DNA of 64,000 nucleotides from CAILZL01 sp049840395 (lineage in GTDB: Bacteria; Pseudomonadota; Gammaproteobacteria; Steroidobacterales; Steroidobacteraceae). The DNA lies in contig JASGLD010000002.1 of the NCBI GenBank assembly GCA_049840395.1, positions 186,001-250,000 of the forward strand, read 5' to 3'. Below the pieces are notes generated by a model. It was not told the DNA's origin, made no database searches, and saw only the letters and a program-made list of their open reading frames with translations. Positions 17,834 through 26,799 of this stretch are shown here, in pieces. The first letter of the stretch is position 1. Each line of letters starts with the position of its first letter. The translations under genes and the position numbers were made by a program.

Positions 17834-18207
17834 CGGGATTGCAGCTCCTGTTAGGAACACGCTGCCAAGCGTATGAAAACTATAGTTCTGGGGCGATTGT
17901 CGGTGCGTCGTGTTTCATTATTCTTTCAATCGCTGCGCATGCACGTGTAATGGCTGATGGTGAGCGACGGTTATTTTGCCCTTTATATAAATCGGCAAGA
18001 TCGGCAATTGTTTTTATGGCTCGTCGCCGTCTTACGCATAGCTCCAGGAGTGAGATATGCAGTGCATTTTTAACTGAGTGAGCTGCCTGATTTGCGATTA
18101 CGTTCCGCCACATCTGTAACTGCTTGAGGACCACGCATCCGGCAAGCAGATGTGGCGGGGCGTGTTTACTGCTGCGGCCGATCCCTGTGAATTATTGATC
18201 GCGACCC
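17834..18207. other. Intergenic stretch with a long inverted repeat
   Basis: There is no convincing gene here. CCGCCACATCTG at 18105-18116 is the exact reverse complement of 18147-18158. Inside it CTGCTTG (18120-18126) can pair with CAAGCAG (18143-18149) as an alternative. It lies just downstream of the PsiF-like gene and may end or stabilise that transcript. The remainder is AT-richer than average and presumably holds the promoter of the membrane protein gene. Confidence 0.5.
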
Positions 18208-18522
18208 TTACTTCGTCTTCAAACAGCTGCTCATGAATTGCTTGCGAGCATTGCCTTTCAATGCCTGCTGATTCGCATCGACATTACAGCGCTTCATTTT
18301 TTCTTGCTGGATGGTGCCAGTGGCGACGGTCAGTTCATTGCCGCTCAGACAACTTTTCATGAAGGCTTTGCGAGCATCGCCGGCCAGTTTCTTGTCTTTC
18401 GCTGCGGCGTTGCAGTCGGTCATGCGCTCTTGTTGAGCGGTGGCGGCTGAAGCAGGTATGGACAATAAGGTCAGGCTGAAGCAGGCCGCAGTCAGAATCA
18501 TCGATACGGGTTTGAGGTTCAT
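18208..18522 (-). CDS. PsiF-repeat family small secreted protein
   Basis: This 104-residue protein has a signal peptide (MNLKPVSMILTAACFSLTLL...ASA) and two PsiF repeats: RMTDCNAAAKDKKLAGDAR followed by KAFMKSCL, and KMKRCNVDANQQALKGNAR followed by KQFMSSCL. Each carries two cysteines. PsiF was named for phosphate-starvation induction in E. coli; the biochemical role is unknown and the protein is periplasmic. No Pho box was sought in detail. The neighbours give no functional link. Confidence 0.85.
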   Translation of the reverse strand: MNLKPVSMILTAACFSLTLLSIPASAATAQQERMTDCNAAAKDKKLAGDARKAFMKSCLSGNELTVATGTIQQEKMKRCNVDANQQALKGNARKQFMSSCLKTK

Positions 18523-18680
18523 GCTGGCTCCCTGGTTTTATTTGTCGGCTGTAATACCGCCGACATGCTACGCCCGCCTCAATCAGAATATGATGAAGAT
18601 GAAATAGTGTTAATGCCCGCCATCCATGTATGTGATGGGTTGCCAATCCCTCGCATTCAACCGTGCAACCCTGTGGCGGG

Positions 18681-19685
18681 CTAGTTGCTCTTTTTCACCG
18701 TGACATTGGCCGGCGCGCGCGGCACCAGTTTAAAAGCAGTAACGAACGCCGCGGCAGCCAGGGGCTGCGCGCCGGCGGATAGCTTGGCGTCGTAGTCAGA
18801 AGCCGTGTAATCCCAGTAGTTGTGATACACCACATTGTTGGACTTGATCCACTTGGCCATCAGCGTGATGAAGTAGGCGTCGTCACCGCCGCCATGCCCA
18901 TCCGGACGAGTGCCCGTACCCCATTCGGGAATGGAAATGGGCTTGTTATGCGCTTTGGCAAAATCGCGCAGCCAGTTCATGCCGAAGGTCTGCGTCACTA
19001 TTTCGTTCCAACGTTTTTCCGGTGTGTCGATGCCGGTGGTCCAGGTCTGGTTGTAGACATCGCGGCCAATGATGTCGACGTAGTCATCGCCCGGATAGAC
19101 ATCGGCGGGCGACAGTTGCTGGTAGCCTTGCGCCGAGCACCAGTCGAATTTGAATTTTGCGCCACTGACCGAGCGCATGGTGGTGACGATGCGCTGCCAA
19201 TACTTCACCCAGTTGGTCGGATCTTTCTTGGCTGCCCAGGGATACCAACCGCCGTTGAATTCCCAACCCAGGCGGATGGTGGCCTCGCCATAGCCCTTGC
19301 TCACTAATAGCTGTGCCAATGCCAGAAACTTATCGTCGAAATTGCCAGCTGCACCCTGCGCCAAAGTGGAACCGTCATTGGGCAGCATGGGAATGGAATA
19401 CACCACCTTCATGTTCTGCTTCTGCCAGCAGCCCACCGTCCAGGTGGCGTCGCCTGACATCGAAGTCCACGAATCGGCGGCGAAAAAATCCAGTACGAAA
19501 TCCGGCTGTCGACCGAACCAGCCGGTGAAGGTGGTGAGTTTCTTTACACCGTCGCAGCCGTTGCCCTGGTACACGCCCATCGGTATGGCGGCTTCGCCAC
19601 TAACGGGGAGCAGTGCCATACTCAACAGAGCAAGTGGCAGGCCCAATAAAAAACGACTCAATAAAAAACGACGTACTTGCGACAC
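18681..19685 (-). CDS. Secreted glycoside hydrolase, GH26-like (beta-mannanase-type fold)
   Basis: This exported TIM-barrel glycosidase is about 334 residues. The acid/base glutamate lies in ATIRLGWEFNGGWYPW and the nucleophile in KPISIPEWGTGTRPDG, the arrangement of clan GH-A family 26. Other features are DYVDIIGRDVYNQTW and MAKWIKSNNVVYHNYWDY. The N-terminus is VSQVRRFLLSRFLLG followed by a hydrophobic stretch ending SGEAA. GTG at 19685 is preferred because of an AAGGTAGG tract upstream and because it gives a clean signal peptide; ATG at 19748 is the other option. The substrate is not assigned: mannan and related beta-glucans are possible. Confidence 0.8.
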   Translation of the reverse strand: MSQVRRFLLSRFLLGLPLALLSMALLPVSGEAAIPMGVYQGNGCDGVKKLTTFTGWFGRQPDFVLDFFAADSWTSMSGDATWTVGCWQKQNMKVVYSIPMLPNDGSTLAQGAAGNFDDKFLALAQLLVSKGYGEATIRLGWEFNGGWYPWAAKKDPTNWVKYWQRIVTTMRSVSGAKFKFDWCSAQGYQQLSPADVYPGDDYVDIIGRDVYNQTWTTGIDTPEKRWNEIVTQTFGMNWLRDFAKAHNKPISIPEWGTGTRPDGHGGGDDAYFITLMAKWIKSNNVVYHNYWDYTASDYDAKLSAGAQPLAAAAFVTAFKLVPRAPANVTVKKSN

Positions 19686-20144
19686 GGAATGCCTACCTTC
19701 GCCGCGCGGCGAGCCTGCATGTTCGACCAAGGAAACAACGCGAAGCATCCGTTGCTGCGTTTAAATAGATAACCGCAGAGACCCGCAAATTTCCAGTGAG
19801 TTTCGTGAAAAACAAATAGTCGTTTTTTTGAGTCATACGCGGGTGCAGTCCTACAGCCTAAGTCCTAAAAACTTTCCCGGTTAACGCCATTTGAATCTGT
19901 GTCGGATAATGCTTACTTTATTCCCCGACGCATCGGTATCGACAACTCAACGTACCTATGAATCGAGCAACAAGATTCATGAGCGGCGCAGGCGACGTCG
20001 GCGTTCGTGACGGATCGATACCACGTTAAAAAAACGGCGAGCGCGAGCTGCAATTCGCGCCTTCGATGTAATGGCGACTGCTGCAGTCACCCCGGCACAC
20101 AGCGATGAATCGCTGTGTGCCGGCAGGTGAATGGGAGTGTTCCT
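19686..20144. promoter_or_regulatory. Divergent intergenic region with a run of stem-loops before the lipoprotein gene
   Basis: No gene is seen in these 460 bases. On the plus strand, four consecutive hairpins occur: 19958-19980 (7-bp stem), 20041-20060 (6-bp), 20076-20088 (5-bp) and a near-perfect 14-bp stem at 20093-20122. The last ends about 22 bases before the GTG start. Two copies of AGTCCTA lie 14 bases apart at 19847 and 19861. I could not match the leader to a known riboswitch class. Confidence 0.45.
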
Positions 20145-20828
20145 GTGTTTATGAAATTCGATGCGAAATGCGTCGGCACCCTACTGCTGACGTTGATTCT
20201 GGCGGCGTGCTCGGGTGGTGAAGACGGCAACGGTTCGACGGCGCAGACCAATGGCGCTACTGCGAATACGGCAGTCAGTGGGTTATTGATATCCGGGCAA
20301 CCGGCGACCAGCGTTGGTGTCAATTCGGCCTACTACTTCAATGCGAATGCGACGGGTAACACCGGCACCTTGGCGTTCTCCATTTCTAATAAACCGAGCT
20401 GGGCGACTTTCAATACCCAGACCGGTGAGTTGACCGGTACGCCCACTGCGGCTGGCGTGTACTCGAATGTGAAGATCAGTGTCAGCGACGGCAGTGCTTC
20501 GGCTGCGCTGACTGCTTTCACCATCACCGTCGGCGGCAGTGCAGTTGCCGATGCTGTTGGTACCGGTACTGCCAGCGCCACATTGAGTTGGGTCACGCCC
20601 GAGGAAAACACCGACGGCACGCTGTTGAATGATCTGACCGGCTATGTGATTCACTACGGTACGGATGCGAGTGTTTTGGACAAGACGGTATCGGTCGATT
20701 CCGCTGCTGCAACCTCTTATTCGATTAACGGGTTGAGCGCCGGGACCACCTATTACTTTGCGATCTCGGCTGTGAATACCCAGGCCGTGGAAAGCGAGTT
20801 CTCCAGCGTGGTGAGCATTAGCGTTTAA
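20145..20828 (+). CDS. Lipoprotein with putative-Ig and fibronectin type III domains
   Basis: This exported protein is about 227 residues with a lipobox LTLILAAC. A putative-Ig (He_PIG-type) domain contains PSWATFNTQTGELTGTPTAAG and VKISVSDGSASAAL. A fibronectin type III domain follows: ATLSWVTPEENTDG, LTGYVIHYGTDAS and GLSAGTTYYFAISAVNT. Such proteins usually mediate surface binding or scaffold carbohydrate-active enzymes; the divergent GH26 gene fits that theme. GTG at 20145 has GGGAG seven bases upstream. ATG at 20151 and 20115 are alternatives. Confidence 0.8.
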   Translation: MFMKFDAKCVGTLLLTLILAACSGGEDGNGSTAQTNGATANTAVSGLLISGQPATSVGVNSAYYFNANATGNTGTLAFSISNKPSWATFNTQTGELTGTPTAAGVYSNVKISVSDGSASAALTAFTITVGGSAVADAVGTGTASATLSWVTPEENTDGTLLNDLTGYVIHYGTDASVLDKTVSVDSAAATSYSINGLSAGTTYYFAISAVNTQAVESEFSSVVSISV

Positions 20829-21039
20829 ATGGCTTATCGCTAAGCTGAGCAATTCAGCAAGGGCCTCTGCTCACAAATGACGAGCACCCATGCGCCTGAA
20901 TGGATGTTGTTTAAGCGCCGCAATTGTTGCGGCCACACTGCACATGACTGTAATGATTGAGTCGAATCATGCCTGTGCTACCCTCCGGTCTTCTTTCCCT
21001 CTTGGTACGGGTGTGCAGGACTCCGCTTCAAAGAAAGTA

Positions 21040-21969
21040 ATGCTGATTGCCGGTGATGCCATTGCCCGTTATGGCTTTCCCGGCGGTCATCCCTTTGGCA
21101 CCGATCGGCATGAAGTATTCATGACTGAGCTGAAAGGAGCCGGTCTATGCAATGCGGTGATGCATGCATCGCCGCAACCGGCCACCCGTGAAGAGTTACA
21201 GCTATTTCATACGCCTGAATACATCGACTTGGTGATGGAGCGCTCGCATTCCGGCCTGGGTTTTCTCGATGCCGGCGACACGCCGGCTTTTAAGGGTGTA
21301 TTCGAAGCGGCCAATCACGTAGTGGGCAGCACGCTGCATGCGGTATCGACGCTGATGGAAAGCCCGGTCAAGCGCGCCTTCATTCCCATTGCCGGCCTGC
21401 ATCATGCGGCGCGCACCGGTGCGGCCGGATTCTGCGTATTCAATGATTGTGGTGTGGCCATTGAAGTGCTGCGGCAGCGGTATGGGATACGACGTGTGGC
21501 CTATGTGGATATCGACGCACATCATGGCGATGGCGTGTTCTATGGTTTCGAAAGCGACGCCGATCTACTGTTCGCGGATATTCACGAGGATGGTCGGCAC
21601 CTATACCCGGGCACCGGCGCGGCCAGCGAAACCGGTCAGGGCAGCGCCACCGGCACCAAGCTGAATATTCCGCTAGCGCCAGAATCCGGCGATGCCGAGT
21701 TCATGACCGCCTGGCAACAGGTGGAACAATACCTCGAAGCCGGTCGGCCGGACTTCATCCTGTTCCAATGTGGGGCGGACAGCCTGGATGGCGACCCCAT
21801 TACTCACCTGCGTTTCAGTGAGGAGGCGCATGCCTATGCCGCGCAACGCCTGTGCGCACTGGCCGATCGGCTGGGGCATGGCCGGGTGCTGGCGATGGGC
21901 GGCGGCGGCTATAACCGGCGTAACCTGGCCCGGGCCTGGACCCGGGTGGTGCAGGCGCTGGCAGCATAA
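21040..21969 (+). CDS. Histone deacetylase-like amidohydrolase family protein
   Basis: From ATG 21040 (309 residues) the protein shows the arginase/deacetylase fold of bacterial class II HDAC-like enzymes. The motifs are GFPGGHPFGTDRH, the active-site pair in IAGLHHAART, GFCVFNDCGVAIE, the zinc ligands in YVDIDAHHGDGVFYGF, then QCGADSLDGDPITHL and AMGGGGYNRRNLARAW. The family deacetylates acetyl-polyamines or acetyl-lysine. The open frame extends to 20890 without family-like sequence, so the upstream 50 residues are doubtful. The start is the uncertain point; function as a deacetylase is well supported. Confidence 0.88.
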   Translation: MLIAGDAIARYGFPGGHPFGTDRHEVFMTELKGAGLCNAVMHASPQPATREELQLFHTPEYIDLVMERSHSGLGFLDAGDTPAFKGVFEAANHVVGSTLHAVSTLMESPVKRAFIPIAGLHHAARTGAAGFCVFNDCGVAIEVLRQRYGIRRVAYVDIDAHHGDGVFYGFESDADLLFADIHEDGRHLYPGTGAASETGQGSATGTKLNIPLAPESGDAEFMTAWQQVEQYLEAGRPDFILFQCGADSLDGDPITHLRFSEEAHAYAAQRLCALADRLGHGRVLAMGGGGYNRRNLARAWTRVVQALAA

Positions 21970-22106
21970 AAAAGCGTCGTAGAGATCGCGTTTCTGGCAT
22001 TTCCGGCCCAAGTCGGCGCAAGTCCGTACCGGCCTTCCTGTAGAATGCCCTCCAATTTTTTCGCCCAATTTTTAAATAGTTATCCTATCGATACTTTGGA
22101 GGCCAC

Positions 22107-23372
22107 ATGTTCCCAGCAGGAATGAAGATCGCCGATTTTGACCCGGATTTGCAGGCAGCCCTGGATGCCGAGCGCGTTCGCCAGGAAGAGCACATCGAAC
22201 TGATCGCCTCGGAAAATTACACCAGCCCACGGGTGATTCAGGCCCAGGGCACGGTGCTGACCAATAAGTACGCTGAAGGCTACCCCGGTAAGCGCTACTA
22301 CGGTGGCTGCGAGCACGTGGACGTGGTGGAGCAGCTGGCCATCGACCGCCTGAAGCAGCTGTTCGATTGCGATTACGCCAATGTGCAGCCGCATTCCGGC
22401 GCACAGGCCAATGCCGCCATTTTCCTGGCCCTGGTCAACCCGGGAGACACCGTAATGGGTATGAACCTGGCCCAGGGTGGCCACCTGACCCACGGCAATC
22501 CCATCAATTTTTCCGGCCGTCACTACAAGATCGTGCCCTATGGTCTCGATCCGGCTACCGGCGTGATCAACTACGATGAAATGGAACGCATTGCGCTGGA
22601 AGCCAAGCCGAAGATGATCATTGGTGGTTTTTCGGCCTACTCGCGCGTCAAGGATTGGGCTCGCATGCGCGCCATTGCCGACAAGGTGGGTGCATTCCTG
22701 TGGGTGGACATGGCGCACGTCGCCGGTCTGGTCGCCGCAGGCGAATATCCCAGCCCGTTGCCGCATGCCCATGTGGTCACCAGCACCACGCACAAAACCC
22801 TGCGCGGTCCGCGCGGCGGCATCATCCTGGCCAAGGGTCAATCGGAAGAGTTCTACAAGAAGCTGCAATCGGCGGTATTCCCCGGCATCCAGGGCGGTCC
22901 GCTGATGCATGTGATCGCCGGCAAGGCTGCCGCCTTCAAGGAAGCGCTGTCGCCCGAGTTCAAGACCTACCAGAAGCAGGTGGTGATCAATGCCCGTGCG
23001 ATGGCGGCGGTACTTAAGGATCGCGGCTACAAAGTGGTTTCCGGCGGTACCGACAACCACCTGATGTTGATCGATCTGATCGGCAAGGAGTACACCGGTA
23101 AGGATGCAGACGCTGCACTGGGTAATGCCAACATCACCGTGAACAAGAACTCGGTGCCCAATGATCCGCGCTCGCCGTTCGTGACCTCGGGTCTGCGCAT
23201 CGGTACGCCGGCCGTGACCACGCGTGGCTTCAAGGAAGCCGAATGCCGTGAGCTGGCTGGCTGGTTGTGCGATGTGCTCGATAGTCTGGGCAATGGCACC
23301 AGTGAAACGGTCATCCCGCAGGTGAAGCAGAAGGCACTGGCCATCTGCGCGAAATTTCCTGTTTATGGTTGA
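22107..23372 (+). CDS. glyA: Serine hydroxymethyltransferase
   Basis: This 421-residue PLP enzyme interconverts serine and glycine with tetrahydrofolate, supplying one-carbon units in the cytoplasm. Motifs are IELIASENYTSPRV, YAEGYPGKRYYGGCEHVD, PHSGAQANAAIF, the PLP-anchoring STTHKTLRGPRGG and TSGLRIGTPAVTTRGF. The TTTGGAGGCCAC sequence directly before the ATG at 22107 contains a strong Shine-Dalgarno. It leads the nrdR-riboflavin cluster but is separated from nrdR by a hairpin. Purine synthesis (purL) nearby uses the same one-carbon pool. Confidence 0.98.
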   Translation: MFPAGMKIADFDPDLQAALDAERVRQEEHIELIASENYTSPRVIQAQGTVLTNKYAEGYPGKRYYGGCEHVDVVEQLAIDRLKQLFDCDYANVQPHSGAQANAAIFLALVNPGDTVMGMNLAQGGHLTHGNPINFSGRHYKIVPYGLDPATGVINYDEMERIALEAKPKMIIGGFSAYSRVKDWARMRAIADKVGAFLWVDMAHVAGLVAAGEYPSPLPHAHVVTSTTHKTLRGPRGGIILAKGQSEEFYKKLQSAVFPGIQGGPLMHVIAGKAAAFKEALSPEFKTYQKQVVINARAMAAVLKDRGYKVVSGGTDNHLMLIDLIGKEYTGKDADAALGNANITVNKNSVPNDPRSPFVTSGLRIGTPAVTTRGFKEAECRELAGWLCDVLDSLGNGTSETVIPQVKQKALAICAKFPVYG

Positions 23373-23384
23373 TTGATTGCGTCC

Positions 23385-23412
23385 ATGAGGGTGGTTGTAG
23401 AACCACCCTCAT
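23385..23412 (+). terminator. Perfect 12-bp hairpin between glyA and nrdR
   Basis: ATGAGGGTGGTT (23385-23396) pairs exactly with 23401-23412 around a GTAG loop. No T-tract follows, so it may be a partial terminator or processing site that separates glyA expression from the downstream cluster. Confidence 0.5.
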
Positions 23413-23424
23413 TGCAAACACATC

Positions 23425-23949
23425 ATGTACTGCCCCTTCTGCGCTCATGAAGAAACCAAGGTGATCGACTCGCGCCTCGCCGGCGAGGGTCAGCAGATCC
23501 GTCGGCGTCGTGAGTGTTTGAAGTGCGGTGAACGTTTTACGACTTTTGAAACGGCTGAACTGGTGATGCCGCGCGTGATGAAAAGCGATGCGCGGCGTGA
23601 GCCTTTCGATGAGCAGAAGCTCAAGGGTTCAATGCTTAAAGCCTTGGAAAAACGTCCGGTATCCAGCGAAGCGGTGGATGCGGCTGTGGTACATATCTGC
23701 AATAAACTGCGTGCGCTGGGTGAGCGTGAAGTGCCGGCACGCATGGTGGGCGAATTCGTGATGGAAGAGCTGCGCCATCTCGATGAAGTGGCCTATGTAC
23801 GCTTCGCTTCCGTATATCGCAGCTTCCAGGATGTGGATGCATTTCGTGAAGAGATCGATCGTCTGCGACGTCATCAGCACAACCGCGAAGTGGAAGAAAC
23901 GCAGCTTCCACTATGGGACGGTGTAACGCCGCCCAAATCGAAGCGTTGA
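23425..23949 (+). CDS. nrdR: Transcriptional repressor NrdR
   Basis: This 174-residue protein has an N-terminal zinc ribbon (CPFC at residues 3-6, CLKC at 31-34) and an ATP-cone domain (VMKSDARREPFDEQKLKGSMLKA onward, ending VYRSFQDVDAF). NrdR senses ATP/dATP and represses ribonucleotide reductase genes by binding NrdR boxes. The length is slightly above the usual 150-160 because of a polar C-terminal tail. The position ahead of ribD is the normal proteobacterial arrangement. It begins 12 bases after the glyA-nrdR hairpin. Confidence 0.97.
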   Translation: MYCPFCAHEETKVIDSRLAGEGQQIRRRRECLKCGERFTTFETAELVMPRVMKSDARREPFDEQKLKGSMLKALEKRPVSSEAVDAAVVHICNKLRALGEREVPARMVGEFVMEELRHLDEVAYVRFASVYRSFQDVDAFREEIDRLRRHQHNREVEETQLPLWDGVTPPKSKR

Positions 23950-23961
23950 GCTAACGCGGCC

Positions 23962-25044
23962 ATGTTCACTGCCATCGACGAAGCCATGATGACTCGCGCG
24001 CTGCAACTGGCACAGCGCGGTCTGTACACCACCGATCCCAATCCTCGCGTCGGTTGTGTGATTGCGCATGGCCAGAACGTAGTGGGTGAGGGCTGGCATC
24101 GCAAGACGGGTGAGGCGCATGCCGAAGTGCATGCCTTGCAACAGGCGGGCACGCATGCACGGGGCGCCACGGCCTACGTAACGCTGGAGCCTTGCAGCCA
24201 TCATGGCCGCACTGGGCCTTGTGCAGATGCGTTGATCGCTGCCGGTTTAAAACGAGTGATCGCAGCAGCCACCGATCCGAATCCGTTAGTGCATGGGCAA
24301 GGGCTATCCAAGCTGCGCGCTGCCGGAATCGAGGTACGCAGTGGTTTGTTCCAGGCGCAGGCGGAGGCGCTGAATGCGGGTTTCATAAAACGTATGCGTA
24401 GCGGCTTGCCGCTGGTGCGTGTCAAGTTGGGCGCCAGTCTTGATGGCCGCACGGCATTGTCCAACGGCGTGAGTCAATGGATCACCAGTGAGGCATCGCG
24501 TGCCGATGTACAACGTTGGCGGGCGCGTAGTTCCGCGGTCATGACCGGCGTGGGTACGGTACTAGCCGACGATCCACAATTGACGGTGCGTGCCTTGGAT
24601 ATAGACATGCTTGGCCGGCAACCGCTGCGTGTGATCTGCGATGCGCAATTGAAAACACCAGCAAATGCGCGCCTAGTACAAGAGCCGAATACGCTGATCT
24701 ACACCACCTGCGAACCGCAGACCCGCGGCTCTGCAGAAGTGGTGCAGAAACCGGCCGATGCCAAGCAGGGTGTGGATTTGCTGTCGGTGCTGACCGATCT
24801 GGCCAGTCGCGGCTGCAATGAAGTGCTGGTTGAAGCAGGTCCGACTTTGAGCGGTCGTTTATTCGAACTGCAATTGGTGGATGAATTGCTGATGTATGTC
24901 GCACCCGTATTGCTCGGGCAGGATGCGCGAGCGTTGGTGCAATTGCCTCTGATTGAAACCATGCAGCAACGCATTGAACTGACTTTGCTGGATACGCAAA
25001 GCATCGGTTCAGATGTGCGTTTGCGTTACCAGGTCAAGCGATAG
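23962..25044 (+). CDS. ribD: Bifunctional diaminohydroxyphosphoribosylaminopyrimidine deaminase / 5-amino-6-(5-phosphoribosylamino)uracil reductase
   Basis: This 360-residue protein catalyses the second and third steps of riboflavin synthesis. The N-terminal deaminase has the zinc site HAEVHAL and PCSHHGRTGPCADAL. The C-terminal reductase (about residues 145-360) contains VKLGASLDGRTAL, GVGTVLADDPQLTVR, VLVEAGPTLSGRL and the ending RLRYQVKR. It starts 12 bases after nrdR and continues into ribE with a 30-base gap, consistent with one transcript. Confidence 0.97.
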   Translation: MFTAIDEAMMTRALQLAQRGLYTTDPNPRVGCVIAHGQNVVGEGWHRKTGEAHAEVHALQQAGTHARGATAYVTLEPCSHHGRTGPCADALIAAGLKRVIAAATDPNPLVHGQGLSKLRAAGIEVRSGLFQAQAEALNAGFIKRMRSGLPLVRVKLGASLDGRTALSNGVSQWITSEASRADVQRWRARSSAVMTGVGTVLADDPQLTVRALDIDMLGRQPLRVICDAQLKTPANARLVQEPNTLIYTTCEPQTRGSAEVVQKPADAKQGVDLLSVLTDLASRGCNEVLVEAGPTLSGRLFELQLVDELLMYVAPVLLGQDARALVQLPLIETMQQRIELTLLDTQSIGSDVRLRYQVKR

Positions 25045-25074
25045 ATAAGTTTGTAGAGACAGGTTTAGCAATCA

Positions 25075-25689
25075 ATGTTCACCGGCATCATTCAATGCGT
25101 AGCGCGCGTACGCGAACTCAATCCCAAGCAAGGCGATGTGGAGATGGTATTCGGCGCCACTGCCGAATATCTGAAGGGCGTGAAGCTGGGCGACAGCATT
25201 GCCTCCAATGGTTGTTGCCTGACAGTCACGCGGCTGCTGGGCGATGCCTATGCCGTGGATGTATCGCGCGAATCGCTGGACGTGACCACCTTGAAGCACT
25301 GGCAGCTGGGGCAGCAGATCAACTTGGAAAAAGCCTTGTGCGTTGGCGATGCACTGGGTGGCCACTATGTCTCCGGCCACGTGGACGGCATCGGCAGTGT
25401 GGCGGCACGTCACGACGATGCACGTTCGGTACGCATGCGTTTCCACGTGCCGCGCTCCTTGGGACGGTATATCGCGAAAAAGGGCTCGGTGGCGGTGGAT
25501 GGCGTAAGCCTCACTGTGAACGAAGTGGGCGATGCCGCCGATCACACCTGGTTCGAAGTCAACTTGGTACCGCACACGCTGGCGGTCACCATTCTCAATA
25601 GTTATGCGGTGGGCACCACGGTGAACATCGAAATCGATATCATTGCGCGCTATTTTGAGCGCGCGCAGCAGGCAGGATCGACTCTATGA
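25075..25689 (+). CDS. ribE: Riboflavin synthase, alpha subunit
   Basis: This 204-residue protein has two lumazine-binding beta-barrel repeats. The first starts MFTGIIQ with SNGCCLTVTRLLGD, and the second contains YVSGHVDGIG, KKGSVAVDGVSLTVNEV and FEVNLVPHT. It dismutates two 6,7-dimethyl-8-ribityllumazine molecules to riboflavin. The stop overlaps the ribBX start by four bases (ATGA), implying translational coupling. Confidence 0.97.
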   Translation: MFTGIIQCVARVRELNPKQGDVEMVFGATAEYLKGVKLGDSIASNGCCLTVTRLLGDAYAVDVSRESLDVTTLKHWQLGQQINLEKALCVGDALGGHYVSGHVDGIGSVAARHDDARSVRMRFHVPRSLGRYIAKKGSVAVDGVSLTVNEVGDAADHTWFEVNLVPHTLAVTILNSYAVGTTVNIEIDIIARYFERAQQAGSTL

Positions 25690-26780
25690 ATCTAAGTAAT
25701 ATCGACGACATTCTGGCCGATCTGCGCGCCGGCAAGATGGTGGTCATCATGGACGATGAGGATCGCGAAAACGAAGGCGATCTGCTGATGGCCGCCGATC
25801 TAGTGCGCCCGGAAGACATCAATTTCATGGCGCGTTACGGTCGTGGTCTGATTTGTCTGACGTTGACACGGGATCGCTGCAAGCAATTAAGCCTGCCGCT
25901 GATGGTGAGCGATACCGATGCGGCGCATCGCACTAACTTCACGCTGTCGATTGAAGCGGCGGAGGGCATTACCACGGGTATCTCGGCCTATGACCGTGCT
26001 CAAACCGTGCGGGCTGCTGTGAAGGCTGATGCGGTGCCGTCCGATCTACGTCAACCCGGTCATATTTTTCCGGTGATGGCGCAGCCGGGTGGCGTGCTCA
26101 CCCGCGCCGGTCACACTGAAGCGGGTTGCGATCTGGCGCGGCTTGCCGGCCTGTCGCCCGCCGCCGTGATCGTCGAGATCATGAACGATGACGGCACCAT
26201 GGCGCGTCGTCCCGATCTGGAAAAGTTCGCGACTGCGCATGGCTTGAAGATCGGCACCATTGCCGATTTGATTCGCTATCGCATGCACAAGGAGCGCTCG
26301 GTGGAACGCATCACCGAACAAGAAGTGCAAACCGATTTCGGCCCGTTCCGCATGATCTGCTTTGAAGATCATGTGAATCGCACCGTGCATATGGCCTTGG
26401 TGAAGGGCGAACCCAATAAGGTAGATACGCCGCTAGTGCGTGTGCATCTACGCGATACCTTGCGCGATCTGGTCGGCATTCATGATGGCATCAAGCGCAG
26501 CTGGTCGTTGCGCGCCGCCATGCAGCGCATTGCCGACGAGGGTACGGGTGTAGTCATCTTGTTGCGACCCAATGAAGAGCCGCGCGATCTCATGGATGCC
26601 GTCACTCATCTGCAGGGTGGGGAGCAGCCGGTGAAGAGCGCCGGCGTGTTGCGTACCTATGGCGTGGGTGCACAAATCCTCCGTGATCTGGGTATTCAGC
26701 GCATGCGTGTGCTGTCGGCACCCAGACAATTGCAGGGTCTCGCCGGCTTCGATCTGGAAGTCGTGGGTTACGTCGAGTAA
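25686..26780 (+). CDS. ribB: RibBX-type protein: 3,4-dihydroxy-2-butanone-4-phosphate synthase fused to a degenerate GTP cyclohydrolase II-like domain
   Basis: This protein has 364 residues. The N-terminal DHBP synthase is intact (DDEDRENEGDLLMAADLV, MARYGRGLICL, HTEAGCDLARLAGL). The C-terminal domain has the GTP cyclohydrolase II outline (TDFGPFRMICFED, PLVRVH, then VLRTYGVGAQILRDLG). It lacks the zinc-binding cysteines normally found after the VH motif: the region reads RDTLRDLVGIHDGIKRSW. This matches the known proteobacterial RibBX variant that does not supply cyclohydrolase activity, so a separate ribA should exist elsewhere. Database annotation as bifunctional RibBA would probably be wrong. 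It overlaps ribE by four bases. Confidence 0.92.
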   Translation: MNLSNIDDILADLRAGKMVVIMDDEDRENEGDLLMAADLVRPEDINFMARYGRGLICLTLTRDRCKQLSLPLMVSDTDAAHRTNFTLSIEAAEGITTGISAYDRAQTVRAAVKADAVPSDLRQPGHIFPVMAQPGGVLTRAGHTEAGCDLARLAGLSPAAVIVEIMNDDGTMARRPDLEKFATAHGLKIGTIADLIRYRMHKERSVERITEQEVQTDFGPFRMICFEDHVNRTVHMALVKGEPNKVDTPLVRVHLRDTLRDLVGIHDGIKRSWSLRAAMQRIADEGTGVVILLRPNEEPRDLMDAVTHLQGGEQPVKSAGVLRTYGVGAQILRDLGIQRMRVLSAPRQLQGLAGFDLEVVGYVE

Positions 26781-26799
26781 CGCCGCCGGGCACGCCCGG

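Noticed and set aside
22080..23060. 326-residue minus-strand ORF overlapping glyA
   Set aside because: Antisense shadow of glyA, with no recognisable domain or ribosome-binding site.
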